Origin: Candidatus Parcubacteria bacterium
GTDB taxonomy: Bacteria > Patescibacteriota > Minisyncoccia > Phycocordibacterales > UBA1006
Length of the DNA: 19,593 bases
Reading direction: 5' to 3'
Assembly (NCBI GenBank): GCA_027031875.1
Contig: JALVPH010000010.1
Span: forward strand, 1 to 19,593
Below the pieces are notes generated by a model, which did no database searches, was not told the DNA's origin, and saw only the letters and a program-made list of their open reading frames with translations. A program made the translations under genes and the position numbers. Within the stretch, counting starts at the first letter, position 1. Every line of letters starts with the position of its first letter. This document shows positions 9,397 through 16,547 of the stretch, in pieces.

Positions 9397-10245
9397 CTAG
9401 AGAGGAAAGATAGACACTGCACTCGCAACTGTAATTATAGTTGCAATAATAAGGTATGGTGCAAAAGGAACCTCTCTTTTTAGGATAGCATCCTTAGAAA
9501 AATGAGACAAATGTTTCTTTATAACTCCATACCCAATCAGTATAAAAGAAGTAAATGTTCCAATCCAAAATGCGAGAAAAATTGCAGACCACCCATACCG
9601 TACCCCAAGGAGGAAACCAAGGGATACCATCAATTTTGGATCCCCTAGCCCTATCAGCTTTCCTTTGGAGAAATACCAGATGAGGGCGAAAGGGAGTGGG
9701 ATGAGAATTCCCGCAAGAATATGTGAGAGTGATGGGATATGAAAACCAACAAACGTAAACACCCCATCGACGAAACGGAAAAAGAACATTCCCACAAAAG
9801 TTAAAATCGCGAGCACAACATTGAATTCATCAGGGATAATCTTGTGTCTCACATCGTAAAAGAGGATAATGAGAAAAATTGATACAACAACGAAGAGGTA
9901 GAGAGTCGCAAAAAGGTAGTCTCCTGAGAGGAGTATTTTATGAGAAGAGATAAAAGAACGCGCAAATATGACTGCGAAGAGGAGTGCGGAAAATAATTCC
10001 GCGAAGAACACATCAAAAGGTATCTTCGCGTTACAATGACGACATCTCCCTCTTTGGATAATCCACGAAACAAGGGGAATAAGTTCATACCAACGGAGTC
10101 GTGCACCGCATGAGAGACAGTGAGATCTTCCACCTAACGATTTTCCTGTGTGGAAACGCAACGAAACAACGTGGAGAAAACTTCCTATAATTGCACCTAA
10201 TATTGCACTAAAAAGAAGGAGTGTATAGTATAGCGAATTCAACAT
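9397..10245 (-). CDS. pilD: Type IV prepilin peptidase / N-methyltransferase (PilD, family A24)
   Basis: 282 residues, bifunctional length. It cleaves the leaders of prepilins after the conserved Gly and usually methylates the new N-terminal residue, in the cytoplasmic membrane. The N-terminal domain has GSFLHVVSLRF (21-31) and a complete four-cysteine zinc site, CLSCGARLRWYELIPLVSW ... RCRHCNAKIP, typical of bifunctional enzymes. The two catalytic aspartates of the A24 family are present in FYDVRHKIIPDEFN and in GLGDPKLMVSLGFLLG (the GxGD motif). About eight hydrophobic segments are visible. It sits between a GspG-like pilin gene and the minor pseudopilin genes, with gaps of 17-21 bases, so enzyme and substrates would be made together. 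Family and catalytic residues are clear. Confidence 0.95.
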   Translation of the reverse strand: MLNSLYYTLLLFSAILGAIIGSFLHVVSLRFHTGKSLGGRSHCLSCGARLRWYELIPLVSWIIQRGRCRHCNAKIPFDVFFAELFSALLFAVIFARSFISSHKILLSGDYLFATLYLFVVVSIFLIILFYDVRHKIIPDEFNVVLAILTFVGMFFFRFVDGVFTFVGFHIPSLSHILAGILIPLPFALIWYFSKGKLIGLGDPKLMVSLGFLLGVRYGWSAIFLAFWIGTFTSFILIGYGVIKKHLSHFSKDAILKREVPFAPYLIIATIITVASAVSIFPL

Positions 10246-10266
10246 AACAGCAGAGATTTTCTTAGT

Positions 10267-10860
10267 CTAATTCCCGTAAGAGGATTTACTCCGCAAATCA
10301 TAAGGTCCATACGCTCCATCTCCTCCATCAAAATCCTCCTTAGCTCCATGACATTTGTGGTTGTAGGGGCTCACCATCTTACCTGCATCATGATCGATAC
10401 TAAGAAACCTTTGTTCCCCTCCCTCAAAAAATGCACCTATATGGTAATCATAACATTTTCCATTTGAAGATGCTGCGAGTGCAGAGTAGAGGTAGGTATT
10501 TTGGTTAGGTTCAATTTGTGAATCTTGATTAGCGTCTACAAAAGATTTTGCGGAATCATTAGTATAATCAGGGTTTATAGGGACATACGGGAGGAAATCT
10601 TTTAATTTCTGCCCATAAACACAACCATTATGAATATCCGGTTCTAGTCGTGCAGGATACTCTCCACACGCGAGTTTATACTGCTCAATCGCAAGACGAA
10701 TCTTGTTGATATCTGAAACACGCACTCGATCTCGCGCTTGCATCCTATACTTATCCACATTCACAATAGTGAGAGTAGCAAGAATTGCGATAAGTGCAGA
10801 TACGACCATAAGTTCAACAATAGTAAACCCTTTTTTAGCGTCTTTTTTTAAACATCTCAT
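10267..10860 (-). CDS. GspG-like type II secretion/type IV pilus pilin
   Basis: 197 residues from the ATG at 10860, an upstream GTG/ATG-like start overlapping acetate kinase being less likely because the extended -10 TATAGT (10875-10870) sits nine bases before this ATG. The leader MRCLKKDAKKG is followed by FTIVELMVVSALIAILATLT: G|F cleavage after Gly11 and Glu at +5. The following helix ends in VSDINKIRLAIEQYKLACGE then YPARL, the GspG/major-pilin hallmark (x-L-x-x-A-L-E-x-Y-x-x-x-x-G-x-Y-P). The C-terminal half holds SIDHDAGKM and a Gly/Asp-rich end. Being first in the pilin series with its own strong promoter, it could be the major subunit; that is inference. Five Cys residues are present, several likely extracytoplasmic. 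Confidence 0.8.
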   Translation of the reverse strand: MRCLKKDAKKGFTIVELMVVSALIAILATLTIVNVDKYRMQARDRVRVSDINKIRLAIEQYKLACGEYPARLEPDIHNGCVYGQKLKDFLPYVPINPDYTNDSAKSFVDANQDSQIEPNQNTYLYSALAASSNGKCYDYHIGAFFEGGEQRFLSIDHDAGKMVSPYNHKCHGAKEDFDGGDGAYGPYDLRSKSSYGN

Positions 10861-10869
10861 ACGGTGAAT

Positions 10870-10878
10870 ACTATACCA
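10870..10878 (-). promoter_or_regulatory. Extended -10 leaderless promoter of the GspG-like pilin gene
   Basis: Minus strand TGG then TATAGT (10878-10870), an extended -10. Nine bases separate it from the ATG at 10860. The TAG stop of acetate kinase (10873-10871) is part of the hexamer. No -35 or ribosome-binding site is evident. Confidence 0.6.
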
Positions 10879-11908
10879 TAAGTTGAATAATTTCCCCATA
10901 CATCACACTTTCTTCATTAACATCAATAGCATGAACCTGATTCTCTTTTAAGGGGAACAGAGAAGTGATTTTCTCAAGGACCGAGGATCGTAGAAAAGCA
11001 TTTCCGTATCCTATTCCACCACTGAACGCAATTGCGTCAAGTCCTCCCATAAGGCCAGCATATGCGGAAATACGTTGTACAATTTCTGATACGAATATAC
11101 GAAATGCAAGCAAGGATTCCTCATCTCCATGCTCTGCTTGTTCAAAGATCCTCTTTGTATCTTTTGATCCAAGCACTCCGTAAAACCCCGACTCATTATT
11201 GAGGATACGATAAACATCTTCAACAGAAAATCCCTGTGCAGTGAGAATTGGATAAATACCTAAATCAACGCTTCCAGATCGTGTAATCATAGGAATTCCG
11301 GAAACTGGAGTAAGCTCCATTGTGGTCGCAAATGACTTCTTGTTGCGTATTGCGGTAATAGAACACCCTCCACCAAGATGTGCAACTACAAGTTTTTCCG
11401 GGAATTTTTTCCCTTTTCCCTCGTATTGTTTTTCGAGAGTATCCACAACCGATTGAAGTGCAATTCCGTGAAAACCATACTTTCTTAAATGAAAACGGTC
11501 ACGAATCTCTCGATTAATGAGGTAGGTTCTGTGCTCTTCTGGAATCGTACGGTGAAAATGCGTATCAAAAATCGCAACCACCCTACTAGATGGGTAAATC
11601 TCTCTTATCAGTTCTATTCGTTCTACCGCAAGTGTATTATGGATTGGCGCAAAAAGTGTAAATTCACGTATACGCGAGAGTACCTCATCTGTAACAAATG
11701 TTGTTTCATCTTGCTCACCCCCATGAACAACGCGAATCCCAAATACTACTTCACTTGTGCCTTGAAGTTTTTCAAGAAAAGAACGAAAAGATGCAATGTC
11801 TGGTAATTTTTCTTCAGAAAGAACCTCTCCATCAAGAGAGAACGCTTTTACCTTTGTTGCCGTCGATCCTGGGTTTACAGTTACAATAATACTTTTGTGA
11901 TCAAACAT
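10871..11908 (-). CDS. ackA: Acetate kinase family protein
   Basis: 345 residues, shorter than the roughly 400 usual for AckA. It interconverts acetyl phosphate + ADP and acetate + ATP, so in a fermenter it yields ATP. ASKHA-fold motifs in order: VNPGST with Asn12; GIRVVHGG with Arg59; APIHNT with His90; FDTHFH with Asp115; RKYGFHG with His147; HLGGGCS (177-183), where HLGNGxS is usual; TRSGSVDLG with Arg210, where TR(S/C)GD(I/L)DP is usual; NNESGFYGVLG (237-247); FSGGIG (295-300); and NEESVMYGE (331-339) carrying the Glu equivalent to Glu384 of the Methanosarcina enzyme. The residues known to bind or orient phosphate and acetate are kept, but several neighbouring positions differ from canonical AckA, so a related acid kinase is possible. 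It lies between a membrane protein gene and the pilin operon; a -10-like TATGCT is 11 bases upstream. Confidence 0.85.
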   Translation of the reverse strand: MFDHKSIIVTVNPGSTATKVKAFSLDGEVLSEEKLPDIASFRSFLEKLQGTSEVVFGIRVVHGGEQDETTFVTDEVLSRIREFTLFAPIHNTLAVERIELIREIYPSSRVVAIFDTHFHRTIPEEHRTYLINREIRDRFHLRKYGFHGIALQSVVDTLEKQYEGKGKKFPEKLVVAHLGGGCSITAIRNKKSFATTMELTPVSGIPMITRSGSVDLGIYPILTAQGFSVEDVYRILNNESGFYGVLGSKDTKRIFEQAEHGDEESLLAFRIFVSEIVQRISAYAGLMGGLDAIAFSGGIGYGNAFLRSSVLEKITSLFPLKENQVHAIDVNEESVMYGEIIQLMV

Positions 11909-11919
11909 AGTTACATCCT

Positions 11920-11925
11920 AGCATA
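11920..11925 (-). promoter_or_regulatory. Possible -10 box for ackA
   Basis: Minus strand TATGCT at 11925-11920, eleven bases before the ATG at 11908, with AGGA in between that could serve as a weak ribosome-binding site. No clear -35. It sits between the upstream gene's stop (11929-11927) and the ackA start. Confidence 0.35.
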
Positions 11926-11926
11926 T

Positions 11927-12502
11927 TCACTCAGAAACATTACAGGTAATAGGTTTCGAAAGTTGATAGAGGAGATAGAGATTTGAAAGGAGAACAAAGA
12001 TGAGGCCGATAACAGAAATGAGATATGCATTCGTTTGAAAGAATTGCATATATGCCCCTAAACCAAGAAAGGTAATGAGCGGAGCGAGAATAAATGCTCC
12101 ACACGAAATACAACCAATCCCGAAAAAGCCGAGAATGATTCCCCCAATACTCGTGAGAAAGGTTTTGTGTGTTGCCGTAATAAATTTCCCTTGTCGCTTC
12201 GCATAGGCAACAAAGAGGAATACATTTAGTGCAATAAGGATAGAGAGAAAAATGGTAACGAGACGGGAATCCCAAAGGTGGTCACTACAAGTCGCATAGG
12301 TATAAGAATAAAAGAGTTGAATTTTACGGATAAGCGTCATTTCAGAAACACGGAACGAATCACGAAGGATGTGGTACACTGGAATCACTTTAAGAAGAGT
12401 AAAAAAAGAGAAACTAAGAAGAGTAAGCATAAGAATATTTCGCTTCCTACGAAAGAGAAAGCGGAGGGTATACCACATATCTTTTAGGTGTCGTGATGTC
12501 AT
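11927..12502 (-). CDS. Polytopic membrane protein of unknown function with a GCxxCG motif
   Basis: 191 residues from the ATG at 12502, chosen because a TATAAT box lies exactly 7 bases upstream; the open frame extends to 12559 but that part carries the promoter. A basic cytoplasmic N-terminus (MTSRHLKDMWYTLRFLFRRK) precedes about five hydrophobic segments: roughly residues 23-45, 82-102, 112-127, 128-146 and 155-178. The third and fourth are joined by GFFGIGCISCGAFILAPLIT, where two cysteines are spaced as CxxC within a Gly-rich membrane turn. The arrangement recalls membrane thiol or metal-handling proteins, but I cannot place it in a known family. The loop between segments 1 and 2 contains one Cys (TYATCSDHLW) that may face the outside. 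It lies upstream of acetate kinase with 18 bases between. Function unknown. Confidence 0.7.
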   Translation of the reverse strand: MTSRHLKDMWYTLRFLFRRKRNILMLTLLSFSFFTLLKVIPVYHILRDSFRVSEMTLIRKIQLFYSYTYATCSDHLWDSRLVTIFLSILIALNVFLFVAYAKRQGKFITATHKTFLTSIGGIILGFFGIGCISCGAFILAPLITFLGLGAYMQFFQTNAYLISVIGLIFVLLSNLYLLYQLSKPITCNVSE

Positions 12503-12509
12503 ATGCGAG

Positions 12510-12518
12510 ATTATATCA
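12510..12518 (-). promoter_or_regulatory. Extended -10 leaderless promoter of the GCxxCG membrane protein gene
   Basis: Minus strand TGA then consensus TATAAT (12518-12510). Only 7 bases separate it from the ATG at 12502, so the message should begin at the start codon. No convincing -35. Confidence 0.7.
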
Positions 12519-12631
12519 CAGAATTGAGAAGAAGTGCGGACGTAAGTAAGTACGCTCATTTTTCCACAAAAATACTTGCAAAAAATTCCGAAGTATGGAA
12601 TGATGTAAACAAACCCATAAAAACCGCGACA

Positions 12632-12925
12632 ATGAAAAAAATTTTATTTTTTGCAATGTTAGTGGGAGCGCTGACATTGCAATCCTGCGACGCTCTGTAC
12701 TATATGAGCGTTGGTGTAGAATACGGGGATCCGTACTACGACCCGTATTACTACACATACCCAGCCCCTGTTGTTGGGCCGGACGGGCTGGAGTACAGCC
12801 CGGCTAACCCGACTGTGCGTCGGGTATACTATCCCTACTACTATTACTATAGGGATAGTTATCGGTACGACGATTACTATCGTCGATACCGATGCCGTCG
12901 ATATCCTTACCGATACCGACGATAA
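12632..12925 (+). CDS. Small Tyr/Arg-rich lipoprotein, Bacteroidota-like
   Basis: 97 residues from the ATG at 12632 (the frame is open further upstream, but MKKILFFAMLVGALTLQSC starts a textbook lipoprotein signal). The lipobox is LQSC with Cys19, so it would be lipid-anchored and exported. The mature part is dominated by Tyr: DPYYDPYYYTYPAPVVGPDG, then YYPYYYYYRDSYRYDDYYRR and a basic RYRCRRYPYRYRR end. No catalytic motif is visible. The style resembles short Tyr-rich lipoproteins common in Bacteroidota; this is recollection. Codon use is GC-richer than in neighbours (CTG, GGG, CGG, GCG). It is the only plus-strand gene between 4682 and the tRNA-Ser and has its own terminator. Upstream, TTGCAAAAAATTCCGAAGTA resembles promoter regions of Bacteroidales more than the TATAAT boxes nearby. 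Acquisition by transfer, or an assembly chimera, are both possible. Function unknown. Confidence 0.65.
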   Translation: MKKILFFAMLVGALTLQSCDALYYMSVGVEYGDPYYDPYYYTYPAPVVGPDGLEYSPANPTVRRVYYPYYYYYRDSYRYDDYYRRYRCRRYPYRYRR

Positions 12926-12957
12926 AAAAATGCACCTTTCGGTGCTTTTTTCTTTTT
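12924..12957 (+). terminator. Rho-independent terminator of the lipoprotein gene
   Basis: 5-bp GC-rich stem GCACC / GGTGC (12932-12936 and 12941-12945) with a TTTC loop, preceded by seven A and followed by six T, a C and five T. The A run overlaps the stop codon. Confidence 0.8.
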
Positions 12958-12977
12958 CCAAAATCCTTTACCCTCAC

Positions 12978-13021
12978 AAAAGTGACACACTATTCACGAT
13001 CGTGAATAGTGTGTCACTTTT
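12978..13021. repeat. 44-bp perfect palindrome, probable terminator of the ftsI operon
   Basis: Two 22-base arms with no unpaired centre: arm AAAAGTGACACACTATTCAC plus GA, and its exact complement. The centre is CACGA|TCGTG between 12999 and 13000. It lies 27 bases past the end of ftsI (13049) on the minus strand, where the arm ends in TTTT, and is followed on the plus strand by further T runs. It can act as a terminator in both directions, yet the lipoprotein gene already has one. The full symmetry and lack of a loop are unusual for a terminator. Confidence 0.9.
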
Positions 13022-13048
13022 TCTTTTAGCTCTCAATCTTACTTCATA

Positions 13049-14797
13049 TCAACGATCTGGGGGAATCTGCGCGTAGTTAATAAGGAAACGCGCAAGATTT
13101 CGAAACGGTTCAATGAGTGTCTGTGAAGAATACTTCACTCCTTTCGGATCTACTGTGAAGAGGAATACAAGGTAACGAGGTTGGTATGCAGGAAAGTAAG
13201 CAACGAAAGAATGGAGGTGCCTTGTTTCATCATACCCTCCTCCCTTCTTTGGAAGTTGCGCAGTTCCCGTCTTTGCTGCAATACGATAGTGAGGGAACTT
13301 CCACTTCCCGCTGTGATACGAATCAAACACATTCACGAGCATACGAGAGATTTCACCCGCCGTCTCCTCTGAGAGAACACGCTCTCCTTCTCTCGGCTTC
13401 GCACTCTGTTCAACTCCAGAAGTGTAACGAATTGTGCGCATAAGGTGTGGTTGAACAGGCACTCCACCGTGCGCGAGCGCGGAAAATGCTTTCACGAATG
13501 CGATGGGAGAAACGGCAATTCCCTGCCCAAACGACATATTCGCAAACTCGATATCGCGAGGGCTTTTGAGATTCTTTGTGAGACCCTCCACATCACCAGG
13601 GAGATCAATTCCGCTCTCTTCCGGAAAACCGTATCGCGTAAAGTAATCACGAAACACCTCCTTCGGAATCTTCTTCGAGACGAACACCATTCCGGTGTTG
13701 AGTGATTGATTGAGCACATCCTGCATCGTTACCCACCCTCTCCCTTTTCGGTCAAAGTTCCATATCGTGTGCTTTCCCACTTTCACGAAACCTTCGTCGT
13801 AGTAGGAAGTCTCCGCATCCACGAGATGGTTATCGAGCGCAATTGCCATCACCACTGGCTTCATCACAGAGCCAAATTCGTAGCGGTTGCTCACGAGCGG
13901 GTTGCGAAAGCGAGAGAGTGGAAAACGAGAGAAGGTATTCGGATCAAAAGAGGGAACCGCATCAATTGCGAGAATCTCTCCTGTCTCTGGGTCCATCACA
14001 ATCCCCCCAGTGAGTTGAGAGTTCCACTTTTTATGAACCGCAGTAATCTGTTCATCAAGTGCAAGCTGTATTTCTGGGTCAATGCTCGTGATGACATCAC
14101 CTTCTCTAAACACTCCTCCCCCCTCTTTCAATCCGCGAAACAAAAGCACAAAAAAGTTTTCGTAGAGACTCTCCTCCTTCCGTTGGAGCACCTCATCGTA
14201 GAATCGTTCGAGTCCATACCTCCCGCGATAGAGTCCATCGTCTCCGTATGCGAGGAAGCCAATCGTCTGAGCTCCTGATTCCTGGAACGGATAGAAACGC
14301 CACTTATCAACATCAAAAGAGAAGGCCTCTAACGGTTTCGTCGCGTCTCTCAATTCATTCTCCTTGTTATACTCAATGTTCCGTACGAGCTCATAGTAGC
14401 GGTTCCCCTCCCTTCGTAACTTCATAAGGAGAGACCACGTATCCTCAAGACTCCGCGTGTAGGAGAGTTTTTTAAGAAGGGGGTAGAGTTGTTTGAGGTC
14501 TTCACGTTTTACCTTCTGCGCATTCACCACAAGCTTCCATCCACGCTTCTGTCCGGCGGCAATTGAGAGAAAATCATCCTTCCTTTGAAAAAAGATTGTT
14601 CCCCGATTGAATACATTTCCATTGTACCCGAGATACTGATGCTCCGACTGTTCGCGATACGTTGCTCCTTCAATCACTTGAAGAAAGAAGAGGTTCGCAA
14701 TGAGGATAAGAGAAAAAAAGACAGCAGCAAAAAAGAGGAACGTTCCTCTCCCGTTAAACGGAACTCTGTCTCTTTTTCGTGCGGAGCGTTTCTCCAT
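13049..14797 (-). CDS. ftsI: Penicillin-binding protein, division-specific transpeptidase (FtsI/PBP3)
   Basis: 582 residues from the ATG at 14797, which has AGGAAAGG a few bases upstream; a GTG at 14815 in frame is less likely. It crosslinks septal peptidoglycan from the outer face of the membrane. One signal-anchor helix (FLFFAAVFFSLILIANLFFL, 20-39) is followed by the dimerisation/pedestal region with NRGTIFF (64-70) and GRYGLERFYDE (192-202). The transpeptidase domain shows SVMK with nucleophile Ser310, SLN (365-367), and KTG (509-511, AAKTGTAQ); GIVMDPETGEILAIDAVPSF (265-284) and MSFGQGIAVSPI (421-432) are further family blocks. There are no PASTA repeats. It is last in mraZ-rsmH-ftsL-ftsI, 20 bases after the ftsL-like stop, and is followed by a 44-bp palindrome. 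The usual next genes mraY and murF are absent. Confidence 0.95.
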   Translation of the reverse strand: MEKRSARKRDRVPFNGRGTFLFFAAVFFSLILIANLFFLQVIEGATYREQSEHQYLGYNGNVFNRGTIFFQRKDDFLSIAAGQKRGWKLVVNAQKVKREDLKQLYPLLKKLSYTRSLEDTWSLLMKLRREGNRYYELVRNIEYNKENELRDATKPLEAFSFDVDKWRFYPFQESGAQTIGFLAYGDDGLYRGRYGLERFYDEVLQRKEESLYENFFVLLFRGLKEGGGVFREGDVITSIDPEIQLALDEQITAVHKKWNSQLTGGIVMDPETGEILAIDAVPSFDPNTFSRFPLSRFRNPLVSNRYEFGSVMKPVVMAIALDNHLVDAETSYYDEGFVKVGKHTIWNFDRKGRGWVTMQDVLNQSLNTGMVFVSKKIPKEVFRDYFTRYGFPEESGIDLPGDVEGLTKNLKSPRDIEFANMSFGQGIAVSPIAFVKAFSALAHGGVPVQPHLMRTIRYTSGVEQSAKPREGERVLSEETAGEISRMLVNVFDSYHSGKWKFPHYRIAAKTGTAQLPKKGGGYDETRHLHSFVAYFPAYQPRYLVFLFTVDPKGVKYSSQTLIEPFRNLARFLINYAQIPPDR

Positions 14798-14817
14798 AGT
14801 ACCCTTTCCTCTCACGG

Positions 14818-15141
14818 TTAGTCACGCACAATTGTTGCATCTTTCCGAGCAAACGCAAATCTCGTTTCCTTCTCAAGCGAAACGTAGGTAATAGGAACGT
14901 TTTGAAGCGCACCCCCCTCCTCACTCGCGAGAAGCTGTCTCTCGTGATAGAACCTATTCTCCTTTGTCGCGAGATCTGCTTCCAGCTGCGCAATGTGCTT
15001 CCCTAGCGTTTTCATCCTTCCTCCTTTTCCAACAAGTGTTGCAGTCCCTCCCATGTAGATGGCAAAGGAAAAGAGAAAGAATGCCAACGCAAGATAGCCC
15101 ATTCGCGTGCGTACTATTCTATTGTGCTTTTTCTTCATCAT
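14818..15141 (-). CDS. FtsL-like bitopic division protein
   Basis: 107 residues from the ATG at 15141 (MMKKKHN); starts at 15159 and 15138 are also open. It overlaps the end of rsmH by 23 bases. The pattern is that of FtsL: a short basic cytoplasmic N-terminus (MMKKKHNRIVRTR), one transmembrane helix (MGYLALAFFLFSFAIYMGG, 14-32) and an extracytoplasmic heptad-like stretch (MKTLGKHIAQLEADLATKEN, about 44-63) suited to pairing with DivIC/FtsB, followed by a short extended tail. FtsL sequences are too divergent for firm identification by eye, so the call depends on topology plus position between rsmH and ftsI, where ftsL is almost always found. It would recruit and help activate the FtsWI synthase. 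Confidence 0.75.
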   Translation of the reverse strand: MMKKKHNRIVRTRMGYLALAFFLFSFAIYMGGTATLVGKGGRMKTLGKHIAQLEADLATKENRFYHERQLLASEEGGALQNVPITYVSLEKETRFAFARKDATIVRD

Positions 15142-16057
15142 ACTCAAAACTTCGTTCAATTACGCGTAAGAGTGCGCTTCTGGAAGGAGGATTTTTCCCT
15201 TTCTCCTCTTCTGAAGCACGAATTGGTTTTTTCGTGAGGAGTCTTCCTTGTCCCTGTGACGCGCGCGCTCTCATAAATCGTTTTACAATACGATCTTCAA
15301 GACTATGGAAACTTATCACGAGGAGTCGCCCTCCAGAATTGAGGAGTGAGAATGCTGCCTCTAATCCATCGCGAAGTGCTCCAAGCTCATCGTTCACTGC
15401 AATGCGAATTGCCTGGAAGGTTCGTGTCGCAGGGTGAATTCCTTTCCTATGAAAGCGTTGAGGAATTGCAGCTGCAATAATCTCCGCGAGTTCTGTCGTC
15501 CGTTCAATACCCCCCTCTTCTCGCGCGCGGACGATTGCCCTCGCGATGCGTCGAGCGAAGCGCTCTTCTCCGTAGGAGCGAATAATCTCAGTGAGGGAAT
15601 CTTCGCTCCATTCATTCACTACATTCCACGCAGTAAATGGATAGCTTCCCTTGTCGAGTGAGAGTGTCATTGAGAGTGGTCCATCGTGGAGGAAGGAAAA
15701 TCCCCTCTCTGGGTTCTCAAACTGATTTGAACTCCACCCAAGATCGAGAAGAACGCGGTCAACGCCCTCAATGCCCTGCGAACGAACGAGGGTATCCATT
15801 TCCCGAAAGTTTCCATTGATGAGAATTACTTTTGGGGGAAGTCCAGCGAGTCGCTCTCTTGAAATAGCAAGTGCAGAAGCATCAACATCAATCCCAATAA
15901 GCGTTCCCTCTTTTGAGAGTCGTCGTGCAATTTCATAGCTATGCCCTCCCCCGTTGATTGTCCCATCTACCACACACTCCTTCCCTTTGAGATCCATATA
16001 CTCAAGCACCTCATTGAGGAGAACGGGAATGTGTTTTGATGAATCTCCTCTTCCCAT
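15119..16057 (-). CDS. rsmH: 16S rRNA (cytosine(1402)-N4)-methyltransferase
   Basis: 312 residues, normal length. It methylates N4 of C1402 in the decoding centre of 16S rRNA using S-adenosylmethionine. HIPVLLNEVLEYM (9-21) and the SAM-binding VVDGTINGGGHSYEIARRL (29-47) open the Rossmann domain; GIDVDASALAISRERL follows, then LLDLGWSSNQFENPERGFSF (family DLGVSSxQLDxxxRGFSF), ATRTFQAIRIAVNDEL (210-225) and GGRLLVISFHSLEDRIVKRF (241-260), the strongest family signature. The start at 16057 is four bases after the mraZ stop, so the genes are probably translated together. Its end overlaps the ftsL-like gene. Identification is secure. Confidence 0.97.
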   Translation of the reverse strand: MGRGDSSKHIPVLLNEVLEYMDLKGKECVVDGTINGGGHSYEIARRLSKEGTLIGIDVDASALAISRERLAGLPPKVILINGNFREMDTLVRSQGIEGVDRVLLDLGWSSNQFENPERGFSFLHDGPLSMTLSLDKGSYPFTAWNVVNEWSEDSLTEIIRSYGEERFARRIARAIVRAREEGGIERTTELAEIIAAAIPQRFHRKGIHPATRTFQAIRIAVNDELGALRDGLEAAFSLLNSGGRLLVISFHSLEDRIVKRFMRARASQGQGRLLTKKPIRASEEEKGKNPPSRSALLRVIERSFEYDEEKAQ

Positions 16058-16061
16058 ACAT

Positions 16062-16496
16062 CTAAATCATCCCTACAGAACCGAGCTTCTCCGCAATGAG
16101 GTCTGACTTCTCGCGAAGTGCCTTTTGGTACTGATCCCATCGTTCCTCACTCCACAACTCAACCTTGTCAGCGAGCCCCACCACAATGACACCTTGCTGT
16201 AATCCTGCGTAGTCCTTCAATACGTCAGGAATGAGAATACGCCCAGAAGAATCAATCTCTAACTCGTAGGCACCCCCAAAGAGATGGCGAGCGAAAGCTC
16301 TCGCATCAGACTGCCCGAGCGAGAGGTTCTGGAGCTTCTCTCGTAGTTTCTCCCACTCTTTCGTGGAATAGACGAGGAGCGAACCATCAAACCCTCTCGT
16401 GAGAATCACCTTCTTCCCCAACTCTTTTCTAAATTTGGAAGGAAGAGAAAGGCGCTTCTTGCTATCGAGTGTATGTCGGTGTTCTCCGAGTAGCAT
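16062..16496 (-). CDS. mraZ: Transcriptional regulator MraZ
   Basis: 144 residues from the ATG at 16496 (MLLGEHRHTLDSKKRLSLPS), the usual MraZ beginning; the frame is open a little further. It contains two SpoVT-AbrB-like swapped-hairpin halves: DSKKRLSLPSKFRKEL (11-26) and EIDSSGRILIPDVLKDYAGL (about 82-101), followed by ADKVELWSEERWDQYQ (109-124). MraZ forms a ring-shaped oligomer that binds tandem GTGG/TGGG boxes upstream of its own gene and represses the division cluster. It is first in mraZ-rsmH-ftsL-ftsI. Matching GTGGG boxes lie about 125-155 bases upstream over a promoter. No Shine-Dalgarno is visible before the ATG. Identification is secure; autoregulation is inferred from family knowledge plus the boxes. 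Confidence 0.95.
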   Translation of the reverse strand: MLLGEHRHTLDSKKRLSLPSKFRKELGKKVILTRGFDGSLLVYSTKEWEKLREKLQNLSLGQSDARAFARHLFGGAYELEIDSSGRILIPDVLKDYAGLQQGVIVVGLADKVELWSEERWDQYQKALREKSDLIAEKLGSVGMI

Positions 16497-16547
16497 AGAT
16501 AGTAAGTGAAAAAACAATCAGATCTCGCGAATCTCGGGACAAAATGA

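Noticed and set aside
8705-12559. Alternative genetic code (UGA as Gly)
   Set aside because: TGA ends two recognisable proteins at sensible positions (8705 and 11927) and no in-frame TGA is needed within any gene.
12503-12631. N-terminal extension of the lipoprotein frame
   Set aside because: It would precede a complete lipoprotein signal peptide and overlap the promoter of the divergent membrane protein gene.
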